DNA from: Salarias fasciatus
Lineage: Eukaryota > Chordata > Actinopteri > Blenniiformes > Blenniidae
NCBI RefSeq assembly: GCF_902148845.1
Contig: NW_021941230.1
Span: forward strand, 11,568,783 to 11,632,782
Reading direction: 5' to 3'
Length of the DNA stretch: 64,000 nucleotides
In this document: positions 22,871-34,590 of the stretch, one piece after another
Layout: each line of letters starts with the position of its first letter
Numbering within the stretch: position 1 is the first letter of the stretch
The notes under the pieces: model-generated
The model's database searches: none
The model's input: only the letters and a program-made list of their open reading frames with translations
Told to the model about the DNA's origin: nothing
Translations under genes and position numbers: made by a program

Positions 22871-23740
22871 AAGCATCAAACAAATATTGAAGAATCTGTC
22901 TTTGATAGATGTAGTTTACATGATGGAACAGGAGGAAAACAAACTTCAGTCTGACTCCTTCAGTACTTTTGCATCATTCCTGATTGGAACTTTAAGTTTT
23001 GGCTCATTTAAAATCAACCAACTTCTGACACATGAAGCAGTGATTGAATTATGGACAACAGTGTTTTCATGTGTCACAACAGTCATGCAGACATCAATTG
23101 TTCTACCATCTTCTACACTCGTTACCAATTCACCATTATCCACAAAAGAAACAAAACTCATTGTCATTATTAAACACAATAATCACCATTCTTGATGTCT
23201 CTTTTTAAACTGAATTATGTTTGATATTTGCTTGATCTCCACACATAATTTGTACCACAGTTTTACTCCATAGATTGTAATGTAGAAACTAGTCCGTCCA
23301 TCTCTATCTGAATAGTTTTGAGCTCCAAAAGGTCAATGAATTTTAAAGTTTTACGTTGTAAAAGTAGTTGATTATTCTGTGTTTAGGTTTCCTCTGTTCT
23401 GACTCATCTGTTGTGATGTCCATGGTCTATCTTAATATTTCTGTAGTTGCAAATATTAAAAACTGAGAGGCATCAGATATCAATTCTTAACAGTCCACTC
23501 ACTGTGATATTGTCAGTGACATTCGCTCAGACTGAAGTTAAACATGGAGTTCAACAGCAACCTTTGTTTGTTACCTCCAGAGTAAATTGTTGTGATTCCC
23601 TGTGATCAGGGTGTCCAAACAACTGCCTGAAAAGTCTTCAGTTGATTCAGAATGGGCATGTTTACATGGGCCCAAAAATCCCCTATCATCAAATTGTAAG
23701 GTGAAGCGGATTGTAAATGTGTCGTATAAACACCTGAGTG
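22871..23740. other. Non-coding part of a segment duplicated at 44064-44940
   Basis: Near-identical to the region about 21.2 kb downstream apart from scattered substitutions. An open frame at 22887-23195 is present in both copies but shows no domain. The whole duplicated block is 22389-24356 versus 43588-45552. Confidence 0.7.
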
Positions 23741-23744
23741 AGTC

Positions 23745-24356
23745 CGGTGAAGCGGACTGGCGATGGTGGCAAAGTCTTTCACGAAGTGTTGGTAATACGA
23801 CGCGAGCTGCAGGAAGCTTCGTAGTTCGCTGACATTAGTCGGCCTCCGCCAGCACCGGGCGGCATCCACCTTGTCGGGGTTGGCAGCCACACCCTTAGCT
23901 CTGACGACGTGCCCCAGGAACTCTGTCTCTCGGCTCAGCAGATGGCACTTCCCCGGGTGCAGTCTCAGCCCCGCCTGGCAGATGTGCTCGAAGACCTCTT
24001 TTAGGTTGGCGAGGGCCCCATTGAAGCTGTCAGCGTGCACCAGCAGGTCGTCCAGGTACACCACGCAGCGCTCCCGGGGGACGGTGGCCAGCACACTCTC
24101 TATGAGCCGCTCGAACGGCGCTGGTGCGTTGCAGAGCCCGAATGGCATGACCCGGAACTGCCACAGCCCCTGGCTGAACGTGAATGCGGTCTTGGGCCTC
24201 GCTTCCGGGGTTAGCTCCACTTGCCAGTAGCTGCTGCGCAGATCGAGGGAACTGAACCAGCTGGAGCCGGAGATGTAGTCAAAGGCGTCATTGATGCGGG
24301 GCAGCGGGTACTAGTCTTTGTCACGCTGTTCAGACACCGGTAGTCCACACAGAACC
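23745..24356 (-). mobile_element. Ty3/Gypsy RT fragment, fossil, copy 1
   Basis: Antisense translation carries the Ty3/Gypsy RT core: W-Q-F-R-V-M-P-F-G-L-C-N-A-P-A-P-F, V-V-Y-L-D-D-L-L-V-H, H-P-G-K-C-H-L and L-R-S-F-L-Q-L-A-S-Y-Y. Truncated on both sides and broken. It is a duplicate of part of the longer fossil at 44945-47390, not a separate insertion. No LTR is seen. Confidence 0.85.
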
Positions 24357-24384
24357 TGAATCTTGTTTTCTGATGACACAGCTA

Positions 24385-24840
24385 TTTTCTGTCCAGGGGA
24401 AATTTAGAGCAGCTCTCAGAGGAAATCAACTCAGAACTGAACACATTCAAGAAGAGCTTTGATTCAAACAAACTCTCAGTAAATGTATGTTGTTTGGAAG
24501 TCATGAGGGGAACATAGAGACTCTAAAGTTCTGACAGAAGGTGTAGAAGAAGACAGAGTTCCAGAAATCAAGTATCTGAGGGTGAAAATCAACAAGAAGA
24601 TCTGCTGGAAACCTCACATCAAACATGATGTTTCCAAAATATCCACAAGTCTTTCAGTCCTCAGCAAAGCAGAATCCTTCCTAAACAGCAAAGCTCTCCA
24701 GATGAGATATTGATCACTGATACTGTCGTACTGGAACGACTGCCTGAAGGTTTGGAGCAGCAGCTCCAAATCCTCACTGCAGAAAAGAGGCATCAGGATG
24801 ATCCATGAAGCAGCTTTCAGGACCACACTAATGTCTTCCT
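24385..24840 (+). pseudogene. LINE RT C-terminal fragment, copy 1
   Basis: Plus-strand pieces read E-I-N-S-E-L-N-T-F-K-K-S-F, then K-I-N-K-K-I-C-W-K-P-H-I-K and S-L-S-V-L-S-K-A-E-S-F-L-N-S, as found after the catalytic box of fish LINE RTs. Frame shifts and a stop interrupt it. The paralogous piece is antisense inside intron 1 of the SRCR gene (48330-48745), so this fragment belongs to the inverted duplicate of that intron. Confidence 0.6.
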
Positions 24841-24923
24841 TCTAGTTTGTGGAGCTCTGAAACTCCCAGATGGAGGAGAATTCCCAGCAGAGAGAGAAGC
24901 AGCAGTCAGCAGCAGAGTCCTAC

Positions 24924-24957
24924 CTGAGCTCCACAGCAGCAGCAGCTTCAGCTCCAT
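24924..24957 (-). pseudogene. Isolated inverted SRCR-gene signal-peptide exon
   Basis: Antisense it reads M-E-L-K-L-L-L-L-W-S-S-G with a GT donor after the first base of the last codon, identical in structure to the leader exon at 48198-48237 but two Leu codons shorter. No SRCR exon follows in this orientation before the Gypsy fragment. It is an orphan leader exon from an inverted duplication spanning about 24357-25440. Confidence 0.7.
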
Positions 24958-24999
24958 GTTCCAGGTCGACCACGTCTCTCTGAGTGTCTCATCATCAAC

Positions 25000-25440
25000 T
25001 GTCCCAAACATTTATCAGCCATTAGGTGGAGGTCGAGCTTCCACATACGCCCACGTCAACATGTCTTTACTGCATTTTTACATCTGCTTTTTGGCTTCCA
25101 TCACTTTCTGGAGGCTTTACATCTACTTGTTGTCATTTGCATCAGTTTGTTGGACTTTTCTATGTTTGTTGGAGTTTTAACTCTGGATTTTTGTCCAGGT
25201 TGAACAACTTTTGTAACCATGTTGAGCAAGAAGTGATTTCCTGAGAAACGGACTTGTATAATTATATCTGATAGGAGGAAGCTGTCATGTGTCATGAGGT
25301 GGTTGTGTTTCCATGACAGAATTAGAGATATCCTCTCAGATTAAAGATTTGACTCCATGTATATTCTGCAGGCTGAAAACTGATTTTCACAACACCTCAA
25401 CACGCTTGTATTTCTTCATTCTTTATGTTCTCAAACAGGA
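25000..25440 (-). repeat. Inverted copy of the SRCR leader upstream region
   Basis: The stretch near 25195-25400 (GACAAAAGT-, TTTCCATGACAGAATTAGAG-type sequence) is the reverse complement of sequence upstream of the leader at about 47930-48130. Direct copies are also at 27640-27870, 32590-32820, 37540-37770 and 49690-49950. Confidence 0.6.
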
Positions 25441-25674
25441 TTTCAATCACCTGATATGAGAAGCCAGTCACACCTTCATGAGATCACCACTTCAACACAT
25501 GACAGTTAAACACAAACATTCTTGATTTATCGTCTTTTAGCCATCTTTCAAGGAGGGCCTGCACTTCATATTTGAAGAATGTTTCCTGCTGGCTGAGAAT
25601 GACCTTCTCTACATCCTTGGAAATAAAAGGCCGTTCAGAAATTGTCCAGAAAATTTGGGTTTTGGGGGGGGGGG

Positions 25675-25945
25675 TGTGTGTGATCTGGGATCTCGGGGTT
25701 CGTGGCTGGAGCGCTGGGGGGTACTGGCCTGGGGCGGGTAGCTGCACCTCTGATCTTCATTTACTCTTCACATTCTACCTGTGGACTCAGTTACCTTGTT
25801 TTCTTGTGGTGAGTTAGACTAATGGTGATCTGTAGTAGGCCTCTCCTGATGCTCTGGTGTGATTTGACACCTGGATCCTCACCTTCACGCCCCAGTTCAC
25901 TACCAGTACCTATCATGTATCAGTTCTCAAAATACAAGAAATAAA
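25675..25945 (+). repeat. GC-rich interspersed repeat, copy 3
   Basis: GATCTCGGGGTTCGTGGCTG at its start matches copy 2; TTAGACTAATGGTGATCTGT in its second half matches copy 1. It ends with an A-rich tail. Confidence 0.6.
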
Positions 25946-25984
25946 TTAAGAAAGCATATTAACAAGAGGAGCTTGATACTTACA

Positions 25985-26752
25985 TGAGTGGACAAAATTG
26001 TTGGTACCCTTCATTTATGAAAAGAAAAATTCACAGTGGTCAGAGAAACAACTTGAATCTGACCAAAGTAATAATAAAAAAAAAATTCCATGAAATTTAG
26101 CTAATGAAAGTCAGACATTGCTTTTCAACCACGCTTCAACAGAATTATTTAAAAAAATAACCTCAAGAAACAGGCCTGGACAAAAGTGATGGTACCCCTA
26201 GAAAAGACAGACAATGATGTGACCAAAGGGACATGTCAGTCCCAGGTGTGTCCACTAACTGGCATCACAGGTGTCTACAGTCTTGTAATGAGTCAGTGTC
26301 TCATATAGAGGGCGACAGGGAGTCACATGAAGTGGACCACACTTAAACGATAAGTTCGGTTTAAACAGTTTTCATGTTGTTTATAGAATGAAGTACATCA
26401 ACATACTCACCCAGAAGGCTTTTCTGATCCGAACAGTGCTTCGGTGTGAAGCTGCAGAAGTCTCACTGACAGTTACAAGAATCGTTTGATTGCAGTGATT
26501 GCCTCAAAAGGTTGTGCAACTAAATATTAAGTTAAGGGTACCATCATTTTTGTCCAGGAATGTTTCATGAGTTTTTTGTTTTTTTTTAATAGTTCTGTTG
26601 AAGCCTGGTTGAAAAGCAATGCCTGACTTTCATTGGTTAAATTTCATAGAATTTTTATTTATTGCTACTTTTGTCAGATTCAAGTTGTTTCTCTGACCAC
26701 TGTGGATTTTTCTTTTATTAGACGAAGGGTACCAACAATTCTGTCCACGCGT
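25985..26752. mobile_element. Non-autonomous Tc1/mariner-like element with long inverted repeats
   Basis: Left GTGGACAAAATTGTTGGTAC and right GTACCAACAATTCTGTCCAC are inverted. The match continues inward for about 180 bp (TTCACAGTGGTCAGAGAAAC against its complement; ACAAAAGTGATGGTACC against GGTACCATCATTTTTGT). No transposase remains. The centre (about 26345-26500) is unrelated and may be a further insert. Confidence 0.75.
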
Positions 26753-26759
26753 GTGTGAG

Positions 26760-27470
26760 CTCCTCTTGGAAGAGCAAATGTGTCTGGCATATAACAGCAG
26801 CCAGGCGTCCTTTGAAATGAGACAGAACCAAAAGTGTTAAAGTAGAAAGAAGCACATCCTTCACTGAAAAAAAAACATTCAGATCCTTTTTAAATGTCTC
26901 ATATTTTAATCAATTAGATTTGAACATAAATTTAATTAATTCCATCTGTAATTAAAACAAACTTATTTTTATCATTTAGATGTAGCTTAAGCTTGGTTTG
27001 CTCGTGCTCGTGTATGAGAATCCGCTTTGCAAATGCTCAGTAAAGACCCGTCTGAATGAGATGCTGCTTGCTGCAAGCTGTTTTCCTCCACTGCACTTCT
27101 TCTATCTCTGTATCTTTCTACTTCCTCATGAAGCGGTCCAGGTCTGTTGGATTTAGTTGGTAAGCTCTTCACAAACTGTGGTGAACAATGTCTAGTTTGT
27201 CAGCATCTGCATGTTTAAGTCTTGTGGAGGTTGCCAATCTGGTCTGAGCCCAACTGGTTCATCCTTGCCTCTGGCTCAGCAGACTCCCCTCTGGAGCTTG
27301 TATTTGTGCTATGTGTCTGTTTTGCTTTGTTTGGTCTTGTTTTATGGTACTATAAAGCATATTGGCTAGCCACAGGCCATACTGGTTTTAAATCTGCTCT
27401 AGAAACAAACCTGTGGAGACATTTTATCAGTAAAACTAAATTAAACTTTGAATTTGATGACGGAGAGATG
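26760..27470. other. No gene recognised
   Basis: An open frame at 27222-27518 with a hydrophobic stretch (V-F-V-L-C-V-C-F-A-L-F-G-L-V-L-W-Y) runs into the tandem unit and has no recognised domain. Probably chance or repeat-derived. Confidence 0.35.
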
Positions 27471-28544
27471 CAGTCAAATGAAACTGACACAAACATGTTT
27501 TTTCCTGCATTTTTTTGAACTGTCAGGTTCAAACTGCTGATCACACGAAGGTGTGAAAGGCTTCTCTTATCAGGTGAAGAAAGGAAGGAAGCTGAAGGCA
27601 GAACCACAGCTTACTGACTGAAATCCTGTTTGAGAACACAACTGTTTGTGAACATCAGTTTTCAGCCCACAGAAGAACATTGAGTCAAATCAGACTTTAA
27701 TCTGAGAGGATATCTGTAATTCTGTCATGGAAACACAACCGCCTCCTGACATATGACAGCAGCCTCCAACCAGATCTAATTATACAAGTCCGTTTCTGAG
27801 GAAATCACTTCTTGCTGAACATGGTGACAAAAGTTTCTCAACCTGGACAAAAATCGAAAGTTAAAACTCCAACATATAAAAGTCCAACAAACTGATGCAA
27901 ATACAACAAATACAATAATATAATAATGCAATAATTGTAATGTTTACAATTTATTTTAATCAGTGGATGACATTAGATTTATCCAACATGAGGAAAACCT
28001 TTTGACCGAAAATGACAAAAATTACAGTTTTTCTCCATTGGTTTGGCTCATTTCTTGACGCCAAAATTACATTTTCAAAACAACATGGACAAATCTCCAA
28101 ACTACCCTGTAACCGCTCACAACAGAATGGCATTTTTCATTCCTGTCATCACATTTAAAATGTCTTAGTACCTGTCTCAATGTCTCAGAAAATCTTTGCA
28201 AATGATTAAGCACAGTAAGGATAGATTTAGCACAATTCCCAAGTGAATAGGTCATGTCGATCTAAACTGATTGATCGATTCTCAGTCTAATGGTTGTTCT
28301 CTCCAAAACATATCGGCATGATTTCATTGTATCAGTCACCACCTGCAAAATCATCTGTTCAGCTGTCAAAATTAGTCAAAAACACACTTCAATACCATAA
28401 ATATCAGACATGGATGTGTTTGCATGAAGGTGAGGAGGACAGTCAGGAGGGTGAGGAGGGAGACCAGTGAAGAAGTGAGCTGTGAAACTCCAGCTTCATT
28501 TACAGTACATTGGGCTTCATACAATTTTCCTTTTTGTTTTGTTA

Positions 28545-29005
28545 CCTCCACCAAGGAGGTTATGTAATCACATTGGTTTGTTGGTTGCTTGGTTGGTTTG
28601 TGAGCAACATTACGGAAAAAGTTATAGAGGGATTGCAATGAAACTTTGTGGAAAGGAGGGTCTTGGGCTAACTTAGAATCCATTAAATTTTGGTGACGAT
28701 CCGGATCACTGTCTGGATCTAGGAATTTTTTTAAAGGATTCTTTATCATTGAGAGACAGGGCAGTCTTTCACATAGTTGGGCATAACTCAACAATAAATG
28801 AAAAGGCGGCTCAGCAAAAAACTACAGTAAGTTTCTTCAAGGACTCTAAGAGATATCAGCTGCTGATCCAGATCACGGAAGTATTCCGGATACCAGGATC
28901 CAGAACAGACAAAAATAGGGGGATTCTGGAGTGTCAGTCACTGTGAGGAAACACACTGATATATGAACGAGCAACAAACAGCTTTCTCCCACGCATTGTT
29001 TGTGT
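28545..29005 (+). mobile_element. CTCCACCAAGGAGG dispersed repeat (in every tandem copy)
   Basis: TTACCTCCACCAAGGAGGTT, then GAGGGATTGCAATGAAACTT and GATCCGGATCACTGTCTGG: a repeat I recognise from many animal genomes, probably a non-autonomous DNA element. Other copies are at 33495-33955 and 38898-39495. Only the last includes the opposite end (GTGGCGGAGGTCTGCACC to about 39490). The site without this repeat is visible near 55240. Confidence 0.6.
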
Positions 29006-29219
29006 TGGGGAGAAATAAAATGGTTTGCAAGGTACATGCAAAATAAATAATAAATCAAGCTAAATAAACTTTATATGCAATAATACTCATGAAAACAAAT
29101 TAAGAAATATTCAGAAAATATGCAAAGACTAATAAATAGCTCCAGCACAAAGCTGTAGTATTTGGATGAACTCAATCTGCCTGCCAACATGAAAACAATC
29201 ACACAAAAGCTCTGAGAAA

Positions 29220-29640
29220 AATGGAGGGCAAGATCATGTGACATTTTTGAAATCTATGGTCGCCGGGCTGGCTTTAAGGAAATTGTCAACTTCATTGAGA
29301 ACCAGGTCAAGATCGTTTCTGATCCAACTTTTGATGGTATTCAAGACACTCCCGTCGGTGCAAAAGGAGGCAACAAGGCACAGTTACAGCAAAGATCACA
29401 ACAGAAAAAAGGTTTTGCAACTGCTGACTTCGTGTCAAATGAGCCAGCTGTGAGTGTAAATAAAAGAAGCATCCAGACACAGACATAAAGCCAATATGTG
29501 CCTCCTACAACCCCAAACTTCTCCTGTATGTGCTGTTCACGTGGACACACACTGGGTCAATGTTCAAGGTTGAAAAAGATGTCTCATCATCAATGTTTAT
29601 CTCATCATCATCCTGGCTTGATGAATCCACATGTTCTCAT
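29220..29640 (+). mobile_element. BEL/Pao-type gag fragment, fossil (tandem copy 1)
   Basis: The translation resembles the gag region of fish BEL/Pao elements: F-K-E-I-V-N-F-I-E-N-Q-V-K-I followed by a knuckle-like C-M-C-C-S-R-G-H-T-L-G-Q-C. Short, broken and without LTRs or pol. Family assignment rests on these two blocks. Confidence 0.55.
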
Positions 29641-29649
29641 CCTCGCTTG

Positions 29650-31300
29650 GTGCTTTGTGCGTCCAGTTAAGCCTGAATCCTCTTGTTCTGGACTTGACCT
29701 GACTGAGACATCTACCATTTACACTATTTTGGTCGTGTAAATTGGTCTTTTAGGGATTAAAAATGCATTTAAATGAAATAAGTAAGTTCAGCCTTTCAGC
29801 ACTGTATTTAAAAGGTCAAAGTTGTGCTATTCGGCCTCTTGAGTCTCATGAATGATGTGCAGATGTACTGCAAATCTAAAGTTTTTGTCCTCTGCTATGT
29901 CAGGATATTACATTAGTCCTCGGGTCCCGGGCGTCATGGTGAATCGCTACAGCAGAACAGGAAGGATCTACTAACTTGGCGACGTGACGTCAAACTGCGA
30001 GCGCTCACAGGTGAGCTGTCCGTCACAGGAAGTGGCGCTATCAGTCAAAATCTACACATTAATGGCTCGAATGCAGCTTTAAGAAGCAGGACAATGTTCC
30101 TTACAGCCCGAAAACCTCATCTAACAGTCATGTAAATACACAATCCCGTTGCCTTATATGGAGCAAAACTATTATTGATTCACCTTGATCTGAAAATACA
30201 AAATCACCTCACTGTTACTTTGAATCACCTTGTGTTTGTTGTTTTTGAGGGGCCGAGCCCTGTAGAGCGAGGACCCTATTGTATTTCTAGATGTTCTTAT
30301 CATTCGACAGACAATGACAGAGTAATCATTCAGCTGAGAGCAGCTGTCCATCAAACTCTGAGCAGTCAATGGCTGAAGCAGAGTTTCTTCCTCGTCTTCC
30401 TCCTTCAGCTTCAACACTAAACCTCTGATGTCTCAATAATGGTTAGTTTATAGGTTTCATCACTTTTTCTGTTTTAATTGAATAAATGAGTAGGGGGTGA
30501 ACTGGCTGTCAAAATAAGAGCCTGGAACCTCTTTAAAATAGCTTAATCAAACCAGGACCGACAGCATGCACTGGGGCGGATTGCAGGAGAGTGTAAAGCA
30601 ACGGGAATGAGGATCAGCACCTCATGGTCCGCGTCTGTAGGATCATCCATATAGCAAGAGTGAGTTTGTGAAAATACGTAAACTTTGGGATTTCAGCCAG
30701 AAAATCTCTCTCCAGAATGCATTGGAGCAGATGGGAGAAAATTCTGCAGTCTCCTAAAACGCATTTGGCGAGAGAAACATTTGAGATACTGAAAAAAAGA
30801 AAGCATCGTGAGAATTACAAGGACTGCAGCTACGTTTTGATGGATAATATGTTCAGATTGAGCCAGAAATGGGCCTGTGGAAACTCTACTGCATTAATAC
30901 TGTACATCACCACCTGAAGTACATGGCAACTTTGAATCAAACTGTGATGTTGTCACCAGAGTTGATAGCCTGTATCTTCAGCCTGCAGTTCACCATTCTG
31001 AACTATTCAGACGTCCGGATCAGTCGTAGCTTTGTGTTGTGGAGAATTATCACCCGCCCATTGCTGACTGAGCTTCTGGTTGCTGGATCTTTCTGGATTT
31101 GTTTATTAGGGCGCATTTGGACAGAGGAGAATCTCCTGACAGTATTTTATGAGAACGTTGGACCAGAAGAGGAAACCTCGAGAGCAGCGTTCATTGAGAA
31201 ATGTAAGAACACTTGTTTTTAAGTGAGAGACTCCATAAGTTTCCATTGGTGTGATAATGGACAATTATGAAAATAATGACGTTCTGAACCCATGAATTTT
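29650..31300. other. Tandem-unit interior without recognised gene (same at 34600-36250)
   Basis: Lies upstream of PABP exon 1 and could include its promoter or 5' intron. An open frame at 30869-31222 (117 codons) is present identically in both copies but has no domain I recognise. A CGTGACGTCA-like CRE sequence occurs near 29963-29972. Confidence 0.4.
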
Positions 31301-31321
31301 CAGTTGTCAGGTTGCAGCAAG

Positions 31322-32138
31322 ATGAAGCCAATGATTATGGACCAGTTTGCGCCCATCAACCCATCGGCTTCTCTGTATGTGGGAGATCTGCATCCCAGCA
31401 CCACAGAGATGATGCTTTATGAGGCCTTCAGCCAGGTGGGGCCCGTCATCTCCACCCGTGTGTTTAGACACCGCCTCACCCGCCACTCCCTCGGTTATGG
31501 TTTTATTAACTACCAAAACCGTGAAGATGGTAAGTTTTATCCATGCAAGCGCTAAAGGAGGCGCTGTGCCTCCAGAGTGTCTATCTTCATGTTTTCAATC
31601 TTAGTCATGTGTGATGCTGCATCTTGAGGGATGACCCTGTTAACAAGCTGTTTTTTTTTTGTCTTTTCTTGCTGTCTGTGTGTAGCTGAGCGAGCCCTAG
31701 AGGAGTTGGCCTTCACTAAGATCAACGGCCGGCCTGCGCGGTTAATGTGGTGCCACCATGACCCCTCCCTGAGAACTAGCGGAGCAGGAAATATCCTCAT
31801 AAAAAATCTGGACAAGTCCATCGACAGCCTGGCCTTACTGGACACTTTCTAAGCATTTGGGACGGTGTTGTCCTGCAAAGTGAGTACGGGGGCCTTGCCC
31901 TGTTGACATGTAGAGCATTTACTTTGCATAACAGTCTTGAATGTTGTGGAGTCGATTGTATTTTTGAAAATGCATGATGCTTGTGAATGTTCCTGACTTG
32001 TGACTCTTCCTCTTTCTAGGTGGCCTGTGACGACAACAACATGTCCAAGGGTTACGGCTACGTGCATATTGAGAGCAAGGAGGCTGCTGAGAGTGCCACG
32101 AAGAGGCTGAACGGCATGCTTTTCAATGACCAACAAGT
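31322..32138 (+). pseudogene. PABPC-like gene, 5' half, copy 1 (RRM1 to mid RRM2)
   Basis: Exons 31322-31529, 31686-31879 and 32020-32138 with GT-AG sites. The start M-K-P-M-I-M-D-Q-F was chosen because A-S-L-Y-V-G-D-L-H, the RRM1 start, follows at the usual distance; an in-frame ATG at 31292 is less likely. RRM1 has L-G-Y-G-F-I-N-Y. The linker [12 protein letters not shown] and K-N-L-D-K-S-I-D are nearly as in PABPC1. An in-frame TAA at 31849-31851 replaces the residue between D-T-F and A-F-G. After exon 3 the gene runs into a repeat near 32238 and RRM3-4 are absent, so it is a pseudogene or truncated fragment. Confidence 0.82.
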
Positions 32139-34169
32139 GTAAGTGTGATTTCTGTTCCTCAAACTGCTCCCTCCTGCTATTACAAGTTATGAAGTCAGGT
32201 TTTGACACAATTGACTTTATGTTTCATGATGTTTTATTTAGGGATGTGCGATACCACTTTTTTTCAGACCGATACCAAGTACGAGTACTTCATCTTCAGT
32301 ACTCACCGATACCGATACTTGCATACCGATACTTTATATATATAAAATTTAAAATAATGCAATGACAGATTATTTTTGAAAATGAATTTTATTTCTAATA
32401 AAAAGGCAGCCCAGCCACTATGTCAAATGAAACTGACACAAACATGTTTTTTCCTGCATTTTTTTGAACTGTCAGGTTCAAACTGCTGATCACACGAAGG
32501 TGTGAAAGGCTTCTCTTATCAGGTGAAGAAAGGAAGGAAGCTGAAGGCAGAACCACAGCTTACTGACTGAAATCCTGTTTGAGAACACAACTGTTTGTGA
32601 ACATCAGTTTTCAGCCCACAGAAGAACATTGAGTCAAATCAGACTTTAATCTGAGAGGATATCTGTAATTCTGTCATGGAAACACAACCGCCTCCTGACA
32701 TATGACAGCAGCCTCCAACCAGATCTAATTATACAAGTCCGTTTCTGAGGAAATCACTTCTTGCTGAACATGGTGACAAAAGTTTCTCAACCTGGACAAA
32801 AATCGAAAGTTAAAACTCCAACATATAAAAGTCCAACAAACTGATGCAAATACAACAAATACAATAATATAATAATGCAATAATTGTAATGTTTACAATT
32901 TATTTTAATCAGTGGATGACATTAGATTTATCCAACATGAGGAAAACCTTTTGACCGAAAATGACAGAAATTACAGTTTTTCTCCATTGGTTTGGCTCAT
33001 TTCTTGAAAACCAAAATTACATTTTCAAAACAACATGGACAAATCTCCAAACTACCCTGTAACCGCTCACAACAGAATGGCATTTTTCATTCCTGTCATC
33101 ACATTTAAAATGTCTTAGTACCTGTCTCAATGTCTCAGAAAATCTTTGCAAATGATTAAGCACAGTAAGGATAGATTTAGCACAATTCCCAAGTGAATAG
33201 GTCATGTCGATCTAAACTGATTGATCGATTCTCAGTCTAATGGTTGTTCTCTCCAAAACATATTGGCATGATTTCATTCTATCAGTCACCACCTGCAAAA
33301 TCATCTGTTCAGCTGTCAAAATTAGTCAAAAACACACTTCAATACCATGAATATCAGACATGGATGTGTTTGCATGAGGGTGAGGAGGACAGTCAGGAGG
33401 GTGAGGAGGGAGACCAGTGAAGAAGTGAGCTGTGAAACTCCAGCTTCATTTACAGTACATTGGGCTTCATACAATTTTCCTTTTTGTTTTGTTACCTCCA
33501 CCAAGGAGGTTATGTAATCACATTGGTTTGTTGGTTGCTTGGTTGGTTTGTGAGCAACATTACGGAAAAAGTTATAGAGGGATTGCAATGAAACTTTGTG
33601 GAAAGGAGGGTCTTGGGCTAACTTAGAATCCATTAAATTTTGGTGACGATCCAGATCACTGTCTGGATCTAGGAATTTTTTTAAAGGATTCTTTATCATT
33701 GAGAGACAGGGCAGTCTTTCACATAGTTGGGCATAACTCAACAATAAATGAGAAGGGGGCTTAGCAAAAAACTACAGTAAGTTTCTTCAAGGACTCTAAG
33801 AGAGATCAGCTGCTGATCCAGATCACGGAAGTATTCCGGATACCAGGATCCACAACTGACAAAAATAGGGGGATTCTGGAGTGTCAGTCACTGTGAGGAA
33901 ACACACTGAGATATGAACGTGCAACAAACAGCTTTCTCCCACACATTGTTTGTGTTGGGGAGAAATAAAATGGTTTGCAAGGTACATGCAAAATAAATAA
34001 TAAATCAAGCTAAATAAACTTTATATGCAATAATACTCATGAAAACAAATTAAGAAATATTCAGAAAATATGCAAAGACTAATAAATAGCTCCAGCACAC
34101 AGCTGCAGTATTTGGATGAACTCAATCTGCCTGCCAACATGAAAACAATCACACAAAAGCTCTGAGAAA

Positions 34170-34590
34170 AATGGAGGGCAAGATCATGTGACATTTTTGA
34201 AATCTATGGTCGCCGGGCTGGCTTTAAGGAAATTGTCAACTTCATTGAGAACCAGGTCAAGATCGTTTCTGATCCAACTTTTGATGGTATTCAAGACACT
34301 CCCGTCGGTGCAAAAGGAGGCAACAAGGCACAGTTACAGCAAAGATCACAACAGAAAAAAGGTTTTGCAACTGCTGACTTCGTGTCAAATGAGCCAGCTG
34401 TGAGTGTAAATAAAAGAAGCATCCAGACACAGACATAAAGCCAATATGTGCCTCCTACAACCCCAAACTTCTCCTGTATGTGCTGTTCACGTGGACACAC
34501 ACTGGGTCAATGTTCAAGGTTGAAAAAGATGTCTCATCATCAATGTTTATCTCATCATCATCCTGGCTTGATGAATCCACATGTTCTCAT
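34170..34590 (+). mobile_element. BEL/Pao-type gag fragment, fossil (tandem copy 2)
   Basis: Same fragment as at 29220-29640, carried along by the tandem duplication; it is not an independent insertion. Confidence 0.55.

Larger units (their letters stand above)
27473..32421 (+). repeat. 4.95-kb tandem unit, copy 1
   Basis: It begins GTCAAATGAAACTGACAC and ends before the same sequence at 32422. Contents in order: SRCR-leader-flank repeat (27600-27870), a segment also found in SRCR-gene introns (28020-28550), a dispersed repeat (28545-29000), a BEL/Pao gag fossil (29220-29640), about 1.6 kb without a recognised gene, PABP exons 1-3 (31322-32138), and a short repeat with GGGATGTGCGATACC. Compared with copy 2, differences cluster before about 29160; from there to the end I saw none. 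Confidence 0.9.

Noticed and set aside
29963-29972. CGTGACGTCA as a promoter CRE for the PABP-like 5' half
   Set aside because: A single short motif 1.3 kb upstream of the start, with no other promoter signal; mentioned but not called.
30869-31222. 117-codon open frame conserved in two tandem copies
   Set aside because: Conservation is explained by the recent tandem duplication; no domain, start context or splice evidence supports a protein.
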